In this document: positions 35,207 to 44,348 of the stretch, piece after piece
Layout: the number at the start of each line of letters is the position of its first letter
Numbering within the stretch: the stretch's first letter is position 1
Origin: UBA1858 sp965262455
GTDB taxonomy: Bacteria > Pseudomonadota > Gammaproteobacteria > UBA4575
DNA: 64,000 nt
Assembly: GCA_965262455.1 (NCBI GenBank)
Contig: CBDHFH010000008.1
Location: forward strand, 930,001-994,000
Direction of reading: 5' to 3'
Notes under the pieces: model-generated
Databases searched by the model: none
The model's input: the letters and a program-made list of their open reading frames with translations, nothing else
What the model was told of the DNA's origin: nothing
Position numbers and translations under genes: made by a program

Positions 35207-36882
35207 TATTCGCCCTCTTGTTTCGATTGAATTGATCCTGGCACTATCTCTGCTTGCATGTCTCGTTTCAGTGCTTGTATAAAATCATCTTGTTCTAAAC
35301 TCGCCTGCGCCTGATTGATTCGTTGTGCTTCACGATCCCGCGTTTGCTGCGCCGGACTGTCAATGGCTTGCTCGATGACTTCAATGTTAACTTCTAAATT
35401 TTTACCTAATGTTTCAGTTAATTTTTGTTTGAGCTTAGACACTGTCGCTCCAGCCATCAAACTCTCATGTTCTTTAGCCAGTAATAATGATACGACATTA
35501 TCTTCATAACGGCTTAATGCACAATGGGTGGCCAAGGCTTTTACAACGCCTGTGATATTGGCTTGTTCAATCATATCCAACCATGTCTGCGCATCGATAG
35601 TGTCCCGTGTGACTGGTTGCGATGCATGTTCATTTTCAGCAGGTGACACAACAGTTGGTGATACAGCAATAGGCGCTTGTTCAACATCAGGCTGTTTAGG
35701 TGTGGTTTGAGAAGCGTCCAATATGGCAGACGCTTTACCATTACTCGTCGCCGCTAGTGGTTTTGCTACGCGTCTGGCATGGGTGGCTTTGCCTTCACCT
35801 GCGGGTCTGAACATGATCATGCGTAAAATCGCCATTTCAAATCCGGCACGTGGAGAATGTGCCAGGTATAAGTCTTTACGGCTGTTTAACACGATTTGAT
35901 AAAACAACTGAATGTCTTCAGCTGCGACTTGATTACACACTTTCTTTATCGAGTCAGCAAATAAAGCAAGTTGCTCTGCATAATCTGGCACGGCTTGCGA
36001 TATAGCAGCGGCATGAAAAATCACAACCAGTTGATCCAGCAACTTACTGAATTCAACATTCAGTGAAGACAATGAATGCACAATATGCATTGCTTTAGAT
36101 GCATCAAACTCACAAATTGCATCAATCAATGCATCGACTTGTTCACTGGGTACAGTCCCAAGCATTTGACTGACAGTTTGCTCAGTCACTTCGCCACCTG
36201 AATAGGCAATCGCCTGGTCCATTAAACTCAGGGCATCGCGCATGCTGCCATCGGCCGATTCGGCAAGTTGTATTAAGGCGGTGGATTCAAAGGCAATCTT
36301 CTCAGCATTAAGAATTTTCTCTAGTTGCTCGGCTATTTGTTGGCTGGAAATATGCCTCAACGTAAATTGCAGACAGCGCGACAATACCGTAACAGGTAAT
36401 TTTTGCGGGTCGGTAGTGGCGAGCAGAAACTTGACGTGTTCTGGTGGCTCTTCCAAGGTTTTTAGCAAGGCATTGAAACTATGCCCAGATAACATATGAA
36501 CCTCATCAATAAGGTATATTTTAAAGCGCCCGCGAGTCGGTGCATATTGCACGTTCTCAAGCAGCTCACGGGTATCTTCCACGCGTGTGCGTGAGGCCGC
36601 ATCAACTTCGATTAAGTCGACAAATCGACCCTCGGTAATCGACTGGCAGGCATCACATACCCCACACGGTTCGGCAGTAATGCCGGTTTCACATGAAAGT
36701 GCTTTGGCGAGTACGCGCGCCACTGTGGTCTTGCCCACCCCGCGGGTCCCTGAGAACAAATAGGCATGGTGCAATCGATTGGCTTTTAATGCATTCACCA
36801 ATGCCGTGACCACATGATCCTGGCCCACGATATCGGCAAACGTCTGCGGACGCCATTTTCGCGCTAGTACTTGATGAGACAT
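35206..36882 (-). CDS. dnaX: DNA polymerase III subunits gamma/tau
   Basis: A 558-residue clamp-loader ATPase. Walker A is 'GTRGVGKTTVARVLA' (about 45-59), the zinc module has four Cys in 'CETGITAEPCGVCDACQ', the DExx box is in 'IYLIDEVHMLSG', and the SRC motif in 'VLSRCLQF'. A Pro/Ala/Thr-rich linker at about 380-430 leads to the tau C-terminal region. It is shorter than E. coli DnaX (643). I did not verify a programmed frameshift for gamma. First protein gene of the operon, 26 bases downstream of the 4.5S RNA gene. Confidence 0.96.
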   Translation of the reverse strand: MSHQVLARKWRPQTFADIVGQDHVVTALVNALKANRLHHAYLFSGTRGVGKTTVARVLAKALSCETGITAEPCGVCDACQSITEGRFVDLIEVDAASRTRVEDTRELLENVQYAPTRGRFKIYLIDEVHMLSGHSFNALLKTLEEPPEHVKFLLATTDPQKLPVTVLSRCLQFTLRHISSQQIAEQLEKILNAEKIAFESTALIQLAESADGSMRDALSLMDQAIAYSGGEVTEQTVSQMLGTVPSEQVDALIDAICEFDASKAMHIVHSLSSLNVEFSKLLDQLVVIFHAAAISQAVPDYAEQLALFADSIKKVCNQVAAEDIQLFYQIVLNSRKDLYLAHSPRAGFEMAILRMIMFRPAGEGKATHARRVAKPLAATSNGKASAILDASQTTPKQPDVEQAPIAVSPTVVSPAENEHASQPVTRDTIDAQTWLDMIEQANITGVVKALATHCALSRYEDNVVSLLLAKEHESLMAGATVSKLKQKLTETLGKNLEVNIEVIEQAIDSPAQQTRDREAQRINQAQASLEQDDFIQALKRDMQAEIVPGSIQSKQEGE

Positions 36883-36908
36883 TGATTATTTTTAAATTTG
36901 GCGGCAAC

Positions 36909-37008
36909 CTGTGCCAGTAGGATCTCAGCACCCGAATCAACCGTTACCGTTGCTCCCTTCCGGGCCTGGCGGGGTTCACAATCTATCGCTGCAAAGGAAC
37001 CGACACAG
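36909..37008 (-). ncRNA. ffs: 4.5S (signal recognition particle) RNA
   Basis: The minus strand contains the SRP RNA core AGGCCCGGAAGGGAGCA with the GGAA tetraloop and the conserved asymmetric loop around GAACCCCGCC. The outer stem closes with CTGTGTC (37008-37002) against GGCACAG (36915-36909). About 100 bases, the bacterial small SRP type. It binds Ffh to target membrane proteins. Location directly before dnaX is common in gammaproteobacteria. Ends are set by the terminal pairing and may be off by a few bases. Confidence 0.92.
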
Positions 37009-37277
37009 ATCACCAATACTCTGTTAAGTCATAGTAACATCTCAGCACAGTGAATCCGTGCGAATTACACCGTGTTGATGCAATTAAAATGTTTAGCCTT
37101 TACAAAAGAGTGGGCAACATACTTGGATTTAATATGAAGTCAAGAATCAATTGCTTTGTCATAATTAAATTCATTAGATTCATATAGTTATATTCAATTG
37201 TTAAAAAATTAATTTTAAATGCCTGTTAAGTTAAAGAAATATGACAATAAAATTCGTATATTTAATGATCATTTGTC

Positions 37278-39023
37278 ATGATTAATCGACGTGAATTCAT
37301 ACAAATTTTATCATTAGCAAGTGCTGCAGGTTTATTACCACGCACTGCGGCAGCCTCAGGCGCGTCCATGTATGAGTTGCCTGCGTTCGGCAATACCCGC
37401 CTATTACATTTTACTGACTGCCATGCCCAACTGATGCCGGTTTATTTCCGAGAGCCGCATGTGAACATCGGCCTGGGAGATTCGTTCGATCGTGCACCGC
37501 ATGTGGTTGGCCGATCACTAATTAAACAATTCAACTTAGAGGGTGACCCTCGCATGACGCATGCCTTTACCCATTTACACTTTGAAGAAGCGGTTGAGAA
37601 ATTTGGCAAAGTGGGAGGTTTTGCGCATTTGGCGACACTAGTGAAACGCCTGCGCTCGCAAGTAGGTGACAATCAATCATTATTGCTAGACGGCGGCGAC
37701 ACCTGGCAAGGCTCGGGCACAGCGCTAAAAACTCAAGGGATGGATATGGTGGGCGCGTGTAATCTGTTGGGCGTGGATATCATGACGGGTCATTGGGAAT
37801 TCACCTATCAAGATCAACAGGTACTTGAGAATATCGAATCGTTTGCGGGTGAATTTATTGCGCAAAATGTATTTGCCACTGAAGAAGCACTGTTTGAAGG
37901 CATTGATGTGTATGACGAAGACAGCGGCCACGTATTTCGCCCCTATACAATTAAAGAGCTTGCGCATACTCGCATCGCCGTGATCGGACAAGCGTTTCCT
38001 TACACTCCTGTGGCTAATCCGAAGCGCTTCATTCCAAATTGGACATTTGGTATTAATGAAGCGGAGTTACAGACCTTAGTAAATGACATTCGCAGCCAAC
38101 ATCAACCCGATGCTGTTGTTTTGTTATCGCATAACGGTGCTGATGTCGATATTAAAATGGCTGGCGCAGTAACTGGCCTCGATGTCATTTTAGGTGGGCA
38201 TACTCATGACGGCATACCGCGCGCCCTAGAGATTAAAAATTCAGGCGGAACAACACTGGTCACCAATGCCGGTTCCAACGGGAAATTCTTAGGTGTGATG
38301 GACCTTGATATCAACAAAGGTAAAGTCACAGGTTATCAATATAAACTCGTCCCGGTTTTTTCCAATATGCTTGAGGCTGATAAAGACATGCAGCGCTATA
38401 TTGATAGTGTACGTGCAGCACATTTGCCCTGGCTAACAGAAGAACTTGGCACCACCGAAACAACATTATATCGACGCGGCAATTTTAACGGCACCTTTGA
38501 CCAATTAATTTGTGATGCGTTACGCGTACAAAACGATGCGCAAATTTCTTTATCCCCTGGATTTCGCTGGGGAACAACATTGCCTGTGAATCAGACCATC
38601 ACAATGGAACATGTATTGGATCAAACATGCATGACTTACCCCGAAACCTATCGCAGAGAAATGTCCGGCAAGACAATTAAACTAATTTTAGAAGATGTAT
38701 GCGATAACTTATTTAATGCCAACCCATATTATCAACAAGGTGGTGACATGGTACGTGTTGGTGGCATGAACTATACCTGCGAACCCAACGCGACGATTGG
38801 CCAAAGAATTAATCATATGACACTCGACGATGGCACGCCGATTGATGACAATAAAAATTATGTCGTCGCCGGATGGGCAACTGTGAATGATAAAGCACCT
38901 GGACCACCGGTGTGGGAACAAGTTGCAGATTATGTGCAAAGCCAGGACAGTATTAACATCACCAAACTTAATACTCCTAAATTAATTGGCGTAGAAAATA
39001 ATCCAGGCATTGAACTGCCTTAG
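37278..39023 (+). CDS. soxB: Thiosulfohydrolase SoxB
   Basis: A 581-residue periplasmic enzyme of the Sox thiosulfate-oxidation system, hydrolysing the sulfate group from SoxYZ-bound thiosulfonate. A twin-arginine signal (NRREFIQILSLASAAG) starts the protein. Metallophosphoesterase motifs bind two Mn: 'LHFTDCHAQ' (Asp47, His49), 'LLDGGDTWQGS', 'LLSHNGADVD' and 'ILGGHTHDG'; a 5'-nucleotidase C-terminal domain follows from about residue 385. Full length. No soxXYZA or soxCD is nearby, as in lineages where sox genes are scattered. Confidence 0.95.
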   Translation: MINRREFIQILSLASAAGLLPRTAAASGASMYELPAFGNTRLLHFTDCHAQLMPVYFREPHVNIGLGDSFDRAPHVVGRSLIKQFNLEGDPRMTHAFTHLHFEEAVEKFGKVGGFAHLATLVKRLRSQVGDNQSLLLDGGDTWQGSGTALKTQGMDMVGACNLLGVDIMTGHWEFTYQDQQVLENIESFAGEFIAQNVFATEEALFEGIDVYDEDSGHVFRPYTIKELAHTRIAVIGQAFPYTPVANPKRFIPNWTFGINEAELQTLVNDIRSQHQPDAVVLLSHNGADVDIKMAGAVTGLDVILGGHTHDGIPRALEIKNSGGTTLVTNAGSNGKFLGVMDLDINKGKVTGYQYKLVPVFSNMLEADKDMQRYIDSVRAAHLPWLTEELGTTETTLYRRGNFNGTFDQLICDALRVQNDAQISLSPGFRWGTTLPVNQTITMEHVLDQTCMTYPETYRREMSGKTIKLILEDVCDNLFNANPYYQQGGDMVRVGGMNYTCEPNATIGQRINHMTLDDGTPIDDNKNYVVAGWATVNDKAPGPPVWEQVADYVQSQDSINITKLNTPKLIGVENNPGIELP

Positions 39024-39075
39024 TCTTCTAATCGTCGACAGACGAGAGAGTAGTTAAATATTAACTTAGTCAGAG

Positions 39076-40146
39076 TTAGATAGTACTAAGGTTAACAATC
39101 CAAGCGATTAAGAATATTTGTGGAACTGTAATGAGAGGTAAAAATAACGCAATCTTCCAGGACCGCGTTGCATCTTTCATAACCATTACTTCAGTATAAT
39201 CGGTGGAGACCCCCGCCATTAGAAAAGCAAAACTATTCCCCGGCGACTTTGCACGTGTTAACAAATCGGCCGCGATGGGTGCAGAGCCCTCAGAGCAAAC
39301 TTCAATAATGGTCGCTGCAATCAAAGTAAAAAATAAACCAAGCAAAGTGGGGCCAAAATAGTGTTCAAACAACTCAACATCTACAAATGCTCGAATGACA
39401 CTTGCCAGTAATACACCAAACAGTATCCAACGCACCACCATACGTGAATCAAGAATGCCGGTTTTTAACATATCCAATAGCAAGTGCTTGGATAACGTGA
39501 CATCCGCCCATTGTTTTTTTGCCTCCCGCCAGAAGTGAAAACCCTCAGGCAATTCAACACTGTGTGGGTTTGCCGGCAATACACCGCGGGATTCAAATCG
39601 ATCAAACAACCAGCCAGTAATCACAGCAATTAACATCGAAGCAACGATAAAAAACAATGTCCACTTTATACCTATCAAGGCAAATAAAATAATTGTCAGG
39701 GATAATGAATTCCAGGGACTGGCAATTAAAAACGCCATGACTTGACCAATGCTTGCACCACGTTCATATAATTTTGCACCCACCATTAATATTCCGTGAC
39801 TGCATAAATCGAGTAACACACCGCCGACGGTGGCACGTAAAATACCTTTCAGGCCGGTACCCGTACCAAGCAAAGAAATAATAAATTCGCGCGGTATTTT
39901 TGAAAGCATGGCAAGCATCACCACACCTAACAACAGCCCCCACCAAATAATATTTAAAAATGAATAGACTGAGTGAGCCATCTCATGCAACCAGTCAATT
40001 TCATTAATGTGTGTGGCAAACAACCAATGCAATACATATAACAATGTACATAATGCAAGCGAACCCCATAACAAATAATCAAATGAAGATTTCTCTTCAT
40101 GACAGCTTGTCTGTTCTTGTTTAGGTGTATTGCAACAACTCGACAT
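39076..40146 (-). CDS. ArsP/YraQ-type permease
   Basis: A 356-residue inner-membrane protein with about eight to ten helices in two homologous halves. The N-terminal tail has several Cys/His (MSSCCNTPKQEQTSCHEE) that may bind metal. 'GVLLDLCSHGILMVGAKLYERGASIGQVMAFLIASPWNS' and 'EVCSEGSAPIAADLL...AFLMAGVSTDYTEVMVM' are the paired loops of the permease family (ArsP_1, also the SO_0444 Cu/Zn efflux type). The family exports organoarsenicals or metals; I cannot choose between them. It converges on soxB with a 52-base gap. Confidence 0.8.
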   Translation of the reverse strand: MSSCCNTPKQEQTSCHEEKSSFDYLLWGSLALCTLLYVLHWLFATHINEIDWLHEMAHSVYSFLNIIWWGLLLGVVMLAMLSKIPREFIISLLGTGTGLKGILRATVGGVLLDLCSHGILMVGAKLYERGASIGQVMAFLIASPWNSLSLTIILFALIGIKWTLFFIVASMLIAVITGWLFDRFESRGVLPANPHSVELPEGFHFWREAKKQWADVTLSKHLLLDMLKTGILDSRMVVRWILFGVLLASVIRAFVDVELFEHYFGPTLLGLFFTLIAATIIEVCSEGSAPIAADLLTRAKSPGNSFAFLMAGVSTDYTEVMVMKDATRSWKIALFLPLITVPQIFLIAWIVNLSTI

Positions 40147-40284
40147 GTAATTTAACCCAGATTGAAGTACTTAGATGTGTTGACCTGATGTCCTGTACAC
40201 ACATTGTCTAATTTCGCGTGACCTATCTTATACTACATTCGAAAGTACCCATCTGACATAGTTTCAATCAAATTAAATAAAAGA

Positions 40285-41721
40285 ATGCAAGATCCATTAA
40301 TTTATTGGTTTAGGCAAGACCTAAGGCTACATGACAATCCTGCACTGAATGCAGCCGTTGATACAGGCAAACCGATAATCGCGGTATATATTTTAGATCA
40401 AAACAACACAAATAAATGGTCACTCGGCTCGGCCAGTCAATGGTGGTTACATCACAGTCTGCTGGAACTCAGCCATGCGCTCAGTCAACGTGGCTCTCGA
40501 CTGATACTTCGCAGCGGACTGGTCACTGATGTACTAGAAAACCTCATCACTGAAACAAATGCAGATGCACTTTATTTTGCTCGCCAGTATGAGCCTTATG
40601 CAGTTGAATTAGAAAACACCATCCACGAAAAATTTTCTGCTGGAATAGAAATCAAACGTTTTAAGGGTTATCTATTGCATGAACCTGAAACGATCCGCAC
40701 TGCCAATCAACAACCATACAAAGTATTTACGCCTTTTTACAAAGCGTGTTTAAAAACCTCTCAGCCTTTACAACCCATTAGTGCGCCAGAAGAAATCAAT
40801 TGCTTTAAGAATAAAGTCACCAGCGATTTACTCAATCAATGGAATTTACTGCCTACCCAACCAAATTGGGCTAATCAATTCAGTGATTATTGGTTCCCTG
40901 GAGAAAACGGCGCACATCAAACCTTAAATGAATTTATTACCCATGCGGGCACAAAGTATTCAGTGTTGCGTAATCGACCGGATGTGACAGGCACGTCACG
41001 CTTATCTGCTCACTTACACTTTGGTGAAATCAGTCCAAGGCAAATCTGGAGTAGCATTAAAAATATTGAACGCAGCATTCCTGACGGTGGTGAAGCATAC
41101 TTGCGGCAACTCATATGGCGTGAGTTCTCTTATCATTTACTCACGCACTGGCCAGACTTTCCTGACAAACCGTTTAGAGCTGAGTTTAAGCACTTCTCAT
41201 GGAAGCAAAATAAACCTGCCCTAAACGCTTGGCAAAAAGGCACAACAGGCTACCCTATTGTTGATGCAGGCATGCGCGAATTATGGAAAACAGGTTGGAT
41301 GCATAATCGCGTGCGCATGATCGTGGCCTCTTTTTTAATTAAAGATCTACTCATTCCCTGGCAACAAGGGGAAGAATGGTTTTGGGACACACTAGTCGAT
41401 GCCAATTTGGCGAACAATGCTGCAGGCTGGCAATGGGTGGCCGGGTGTGGTGCCGATGCTGCACCTTACTTCCGTGTATTTAATCCCGTATTGCAAGGTG
41501 AAAAGTTTGACCCACAAGGCGACTATGTACGCACTTGGGTGCCAGAAATAAAACGTTTACCCAAGAAATTTATTCATTCTCCCTGGACAGCGCCAGAGGA
41601 TATTTTATCCAGTGCCGGTATCACATTAGGTAAGGATTATCCCATGCCTATAGTTGAACATAAGGCGGCAAGAGATCGTGCCTTGAATGCCTATCAAGAA
41701 CTAAAAGCAGCGACAGCTTAA
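40285..41721 (+). CDS. phrB: Deoxyribodipyrimidine photolyase
   Basis: A 478-residue flavoprotein of the class I CPD photolyase family, using blue light to split pyrimidine dimers. Residues 1-130 form the antenna domain beginning 'YWFRQDLRLHDNPAL'. The FAD domain has 'RLSAHLHFGEISPRQIW', 'RQLIWREFSYHLL', 'GYPIVDAGMRELWKTGWMHNRVRM' and 'DTLVDANLANNAAGWQWVAG', all diagnostic. Full length. A cryptochrome-DASH role is less likely because the motifs fit the bacterial class I group. Confidence 0.95.
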   Translation: MQDPLIYWFRQDLRLHDNPALNAAVDTGKPIIAVYILDQNNTNKWSLGSASQWWLHHSLLELSHALSQRGSRLILRSGLVTDVLENLITETNADALYFARQYEPYAVELENTIHEKFSAGIEIKRFKGYLLHEPETIRTANQQPYKVFTPFYKACLKTSQPLQPISAPEEINCFKNKVTSDLLNQWNLLPTQPNWANQFSDYWFPGENGAHQTLNEFITHAGTKYSVLRNRPDVTGTSRLSAHLHFGEISPRQIWSSIKNIERSIPDGGEAYLRQLIWREFSYHLLTHWPDFPDKPFRAEFKHFSWKQNKPALNAWQKGTTGYPIVDAGMRELWKTGWMHNRVRMIVASFLIKDLLIPWQQGEEWFWDTLVDANLANNAAGWQWVAGCGADAAPYFRVFNPVLQGEKFDPQGDYVRTWVPEIKRLPKKFIHSPWTAPEDILSSAGITLGKDYPMPIVEHKAARDRALNAYQELKAATA

Positions 41722-41731
41722 ATCAATCACT

Positions 41732-42544
41732 CTATTCAGATACGGCAAACGTTTCTAATCTTACCAGGCGCATTAATTCTTTGAAGTTATCTACGACCAC
41801 TTCCGGTCGATGTGGATGATCAACTGTGCCAGGAAATATTTTATCTAGCCATTCCTGACTCCAATCGGCACCATTATAGTAAATTGAGGTAATACCCGCT
41901 TCTTTGGCCGCGATCACATCTGTTGTGCTATCACCCACATACCAGCAATTTAATCCGGGCTCATAACCAAGCTCGGCACAGGCTTGGATAATTTGATCGG
42001 GTGCCGGTTTTCGTCTGGGTACATCATCACCGCAAACAATGGTGTGAAAATAATGTTGCCAGCCACTGTCACCAACCGCATTCACTTCATGCATCATAAA
42101 TTCGCGATTTCGATTGGTTAAGGCACCGACTTTAATGTCTAATTCATGCAAGTCCTGCAGCATTTTTTCGACACCCTCTTCAAAAGGGTGCACGTCACCA
42201 TAATAATTACGGTAAGCATCATCAAACGCTAAATGCACGGTACGTTTAGCATCTTCATCATCTCCAAATAGCACTTGAAAAATATCCGTGCGTGAAACTT
42301 TACGTGCCGCCTTCACTTTGGGATGTAGTTTGTGATTCTCTTTTATATATTTAACTAACTTCGCATCTTCCAGGGTTTTGCTATTTTCAGTCTTTACCAT
42401 GCGATCAATTAACCCTAGCTCATGCAACTTGGGTAACACATCATCAACCGCGTGGTACATAGCATCATGGGTATCGACCAAGGTGGCATGCCAGTCAAAA
42501 AGGATAACTTTTGGTGCAGCATAGGGAATGTCTACAATACTCAT
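41732..42544 (-). CDS. HAD-family hydrolase with a variant motif I
   Basis: A 270-residue haloacid-dehalogenase-type protein similar to phosphoglycolate phosphatases. Motif I is 'ILFDWHATLVDT', so the nucleophile Asp17 is present but the second Asp of DxDxT is replaced by His19. Motif II is 'VGALTNRNREF', motif III the Lys in 'PRRKPAPDQI', and motif IV 'CWYVGDSTTDVIAAKEAG'. The cap domain lies at about residues 25-120. Substitution of the general acid/base residue may alter chemistry, as Ala does in phosphonoacetaldehyde hydrolase. Ten bases from the convergent photolyase gene. Confidence 0.83.
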   Translation of the reverse strand: MSIVDIPYAAPKVILFDWHATLVDTHDAMYHAVDDVLPKLHELGLIDRMVKTENSKTLEDAKLVKYIKENHKLHPKVKAARKVSRTDIFQVLFGDDEDAKRTVHLAFDDAYRNYYGDVHPFEEGVEKMLQDLHELDIKVGALTNRNREFMMHEVNAVGDSGWQHYFHTIVCGDDVPRRKPAPDQIIQACAELGYEPGLNCWYVGDSTTDVIAAKEAGITSIYYNGADWSQEWLDKIFPGTVDHPHRPEVVVDNFKELMRLVRLETFAVSE

Positions 42545-42750
42545 ATCGGCTTATTGAGTTAAAAGATTTTGAATGAATACAAACTTTTAGCAGTTAACTG
42601 TTACAAACTGTAAATCAAAATGCTCATGTGACAACAGTCACTACTCTCAGTTGGTATTCTAATACAATCGCCAATCACATAATTGAGCTAAAAACAAAAA
42701 CGTTCGCTCGTAATTGGTTCACCGCTCACTACCAATGATAACTCTTAGAG

Positions 42751-42996
42751 ATGACTGCAATGGCCGATGACCCAAACGACACGCTGACTAATTTTGAAGC
42801 AAAGCTGCTTTGCTTACGTTATGGAATTAAAGATATTGATGCCAATAACTGTGTCGAAAAACTGCGCAAATTTTTATTAACTCAGTCCTCATCGGGCACC
42901 AGCTTAAAATCGATTGCTAAACAGCTGGGTGAAGATAAGAATTCACTTAAAGCCAGTGAAATCAATGCGTTACGAAAACTTAAGCTTACAAACTGA
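42751..42996 (+). CDS. Small hypothetical protein with possible helix-turn-helix
   Basis: An 81-residue soluble helical protein. The segment 'GTSLKSIAKQLGEDKNSLKASEINALRKLKL' (about residues 49-80) looks like a helix-turn-helix in spacing, but no family is recognised. A second Met at 42760 could be the start. No membrane segment or cysteine motif. Confidence 0.5.
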   Translation: MTAMADDPNDTLTNFEAKLLCLRYGIKDIDANNCVEKLRKFLLTQSSSGTSLKSIAKQLGEDKNSLKASEINALRKLKLTN

Positions 42997-43186
42997 TACT
43001 TGATCATGATCGCAGCAACTCACGATAAGTATCTGTTGTATATACAATTAGTGCCATCCAACCCAGTTGAGTTGCAGATCGTCTCATCAGCACCGGAATT
43101 AGCGTACTATCTCCATTGGAATTAGTTATAGTTCCAATGACACTAATCATCTCATGCCCTGATAGCCCCGTATTATCCACCCAACC

Positions 43187-43498
43187 ATGACGAACAATAC
43201 TATTAAAAAGGACGCAGATGCTGTTGTTGGCATCCCCTGGTATTCTGAGCGATCCTGGAAAAAGATGAAGGAAATTTCTACTGACCAGGATAACTTCCAT
43301 GACAGCTATCAATTATGGTTAGCGCATGCAGATAAAAGTGTTGTCATCTTAACCAATCGAAACAAGCCTTTTGAGCGACTTAACATCGACCCGATAAGTT
43401 ATTCCTGGTGGTGTGAAAATCAAGCAATCAAACGCGATAAACAATCTCGGCGCGCCTATATCCAATACCTGCTAGAAAAGAAAGTTAATCAGAACTAA
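43187..43498 (+). CDS. Conserved hypothetical protein
   Basis: A 103-residue soluble protein of a type common in bacteria, with 'VGIPWYSERSWKKMKEISTDQDNFHDSYQLWLAHADK' and 'ISYSWWCENQAIKRDKQSRRAYIQYLLEK'. The Trp-rich pattern and the C-terminal helix are characteristic, but no function is known. It precedes the Anbu gene by about 90 bases, in the same direction. Confidence 0.65.
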   Translation: MTNNTIKKDADAVVGIPWYSERSWKKMKEISTDQDNFHDSYQLWLAHADKSVVILTNRNKPFERLNIDPISYSWWCENQAIKRDKQSRRAYIQYLLEKKVNQN

Positions 43499-43586
43499 AC
43501 TTAGTTCACTTCTAGTATTCTCGAATGTGTTAAAATTTAGTAAGTTAATTCTTACTCAAGCTACTTTTTTGGTTGCCCATAATAAT

Positions 43587-44348
43587 ATGACGTATTGCTT
43601 AGCAATTAACGTAAAATCAGGTATTGTCTATTGCTCAGACTCACGTACCAGCGCTGGCGTTGATCACGTCAGCACCTACAGCAAAACACACTCTTTCAGT
43701 TTACCTAATGATCGTCAGGTTACATTACTCTCATCTGGCAATTTAGCGACCACTCAAGCCGTCATTGCAAAAATAGAACAAGACATAGAACAGGCTAGTC
43801 AAATAAGTTTAATGAATGTATCTACATTAAGAGATGCAGCCAGTTATATTGGTAAACTAAGTCTGGCAGAACAAAAAAAGCATAAGACAGACGAAAGTAA
43901 ATATGAGTCAACTTTTATTGTTGGCGGTCAAATTGGTACGAGTAATCCTCACGAAGTATTACTCGTCTACCCGCAAGGTAACTTTATTTCGACATCCACG
44001 GATACGCCTTTTCTTCAGATTGGAGAAAGCAAATATGGCAAACCCATTCTGGACAGAATTGTCACGCCTGAAACATCATTATCTACCGCCGCATCGGCTG
44101 CACTTGTGTCGATGGATTCAACCATGAAAAGTAACCTCACTGTCGGGCCACCAATAGAACTTTCTATTTACCGTGCCAATACGTTGAAACAGCCACTCTA
44201 TAATAAGTTTGAAGAGGGTAGCGAATACTTAAAGCGTTTAAAAATTGCGTGGGATGAAAAATTACAAGAAGCCTTTAAGCAGTTGCCTCCCATTGAATGG
44301 GCTAATTTATGGGATCAATCACTTGATGAACAAAATTCAACTTCTTAA
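43587..44348 (+). CDS. Anbu (ancestral beta subunit) proteasome-type peptidase
   Basis: A 253-residue Ntn-hydrolase-fold protein. The Met at 43587 is chosen because Anbu proteins begin MTYC, placing the conserved Thr at position 2; the N-terminal 'GIVYCSDSRTSAGVDHVSTY' region carries the Asp-Ser-Arg-Thr segment of the family. It resembles proteasome beta subunits and HslV and forms open spiral rings; peptidase activity is disputed. The gene is conserved with circularly permuted ATP-grasp and alpha-E genes, which lie 1-3 kb downstream on the other strand. Its 3' end overlaps the metallopeptidase gene by 47 bases. Confidence 0.92.
   Translation: MTYCLAINVKSGIVYCSDSRTSAGVDHVSTYSKTHSFSLPNDRQVTLLSSGNLATTQAVIAKIEQDIEQASQISLMNVSTLRDAASYIGKLSLAEQKKHKTDESKYESTFIVGGQIGTSNPHEVLLVYPQGNFISTSTDTPFLQIGESKYGKPILDRIVTPETSLSTAASAALVSMDSTMKSNLTVGPPIELSIYRANTLKQPLYNKFEEGSEYLKRLKIAWDEKLQEAFKQLPPIEWANLWDQSLDEQNSTS

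Noticed and set aside
41732..42544. Phosphonoacetaldehyde hydrolase
   Set aside because: Motif I is DWHAT, not DWAGT, and no phosphonate genes are nearby.
43004..43312. 102-residue minus-strand ORF (or a 48-residue form from 43150)
   Set aside because: The last 50 residues look somewhat protein-like, but most of it overlaps the conserved hypothetical gene at 43187 and no ribosome site or family supports it.
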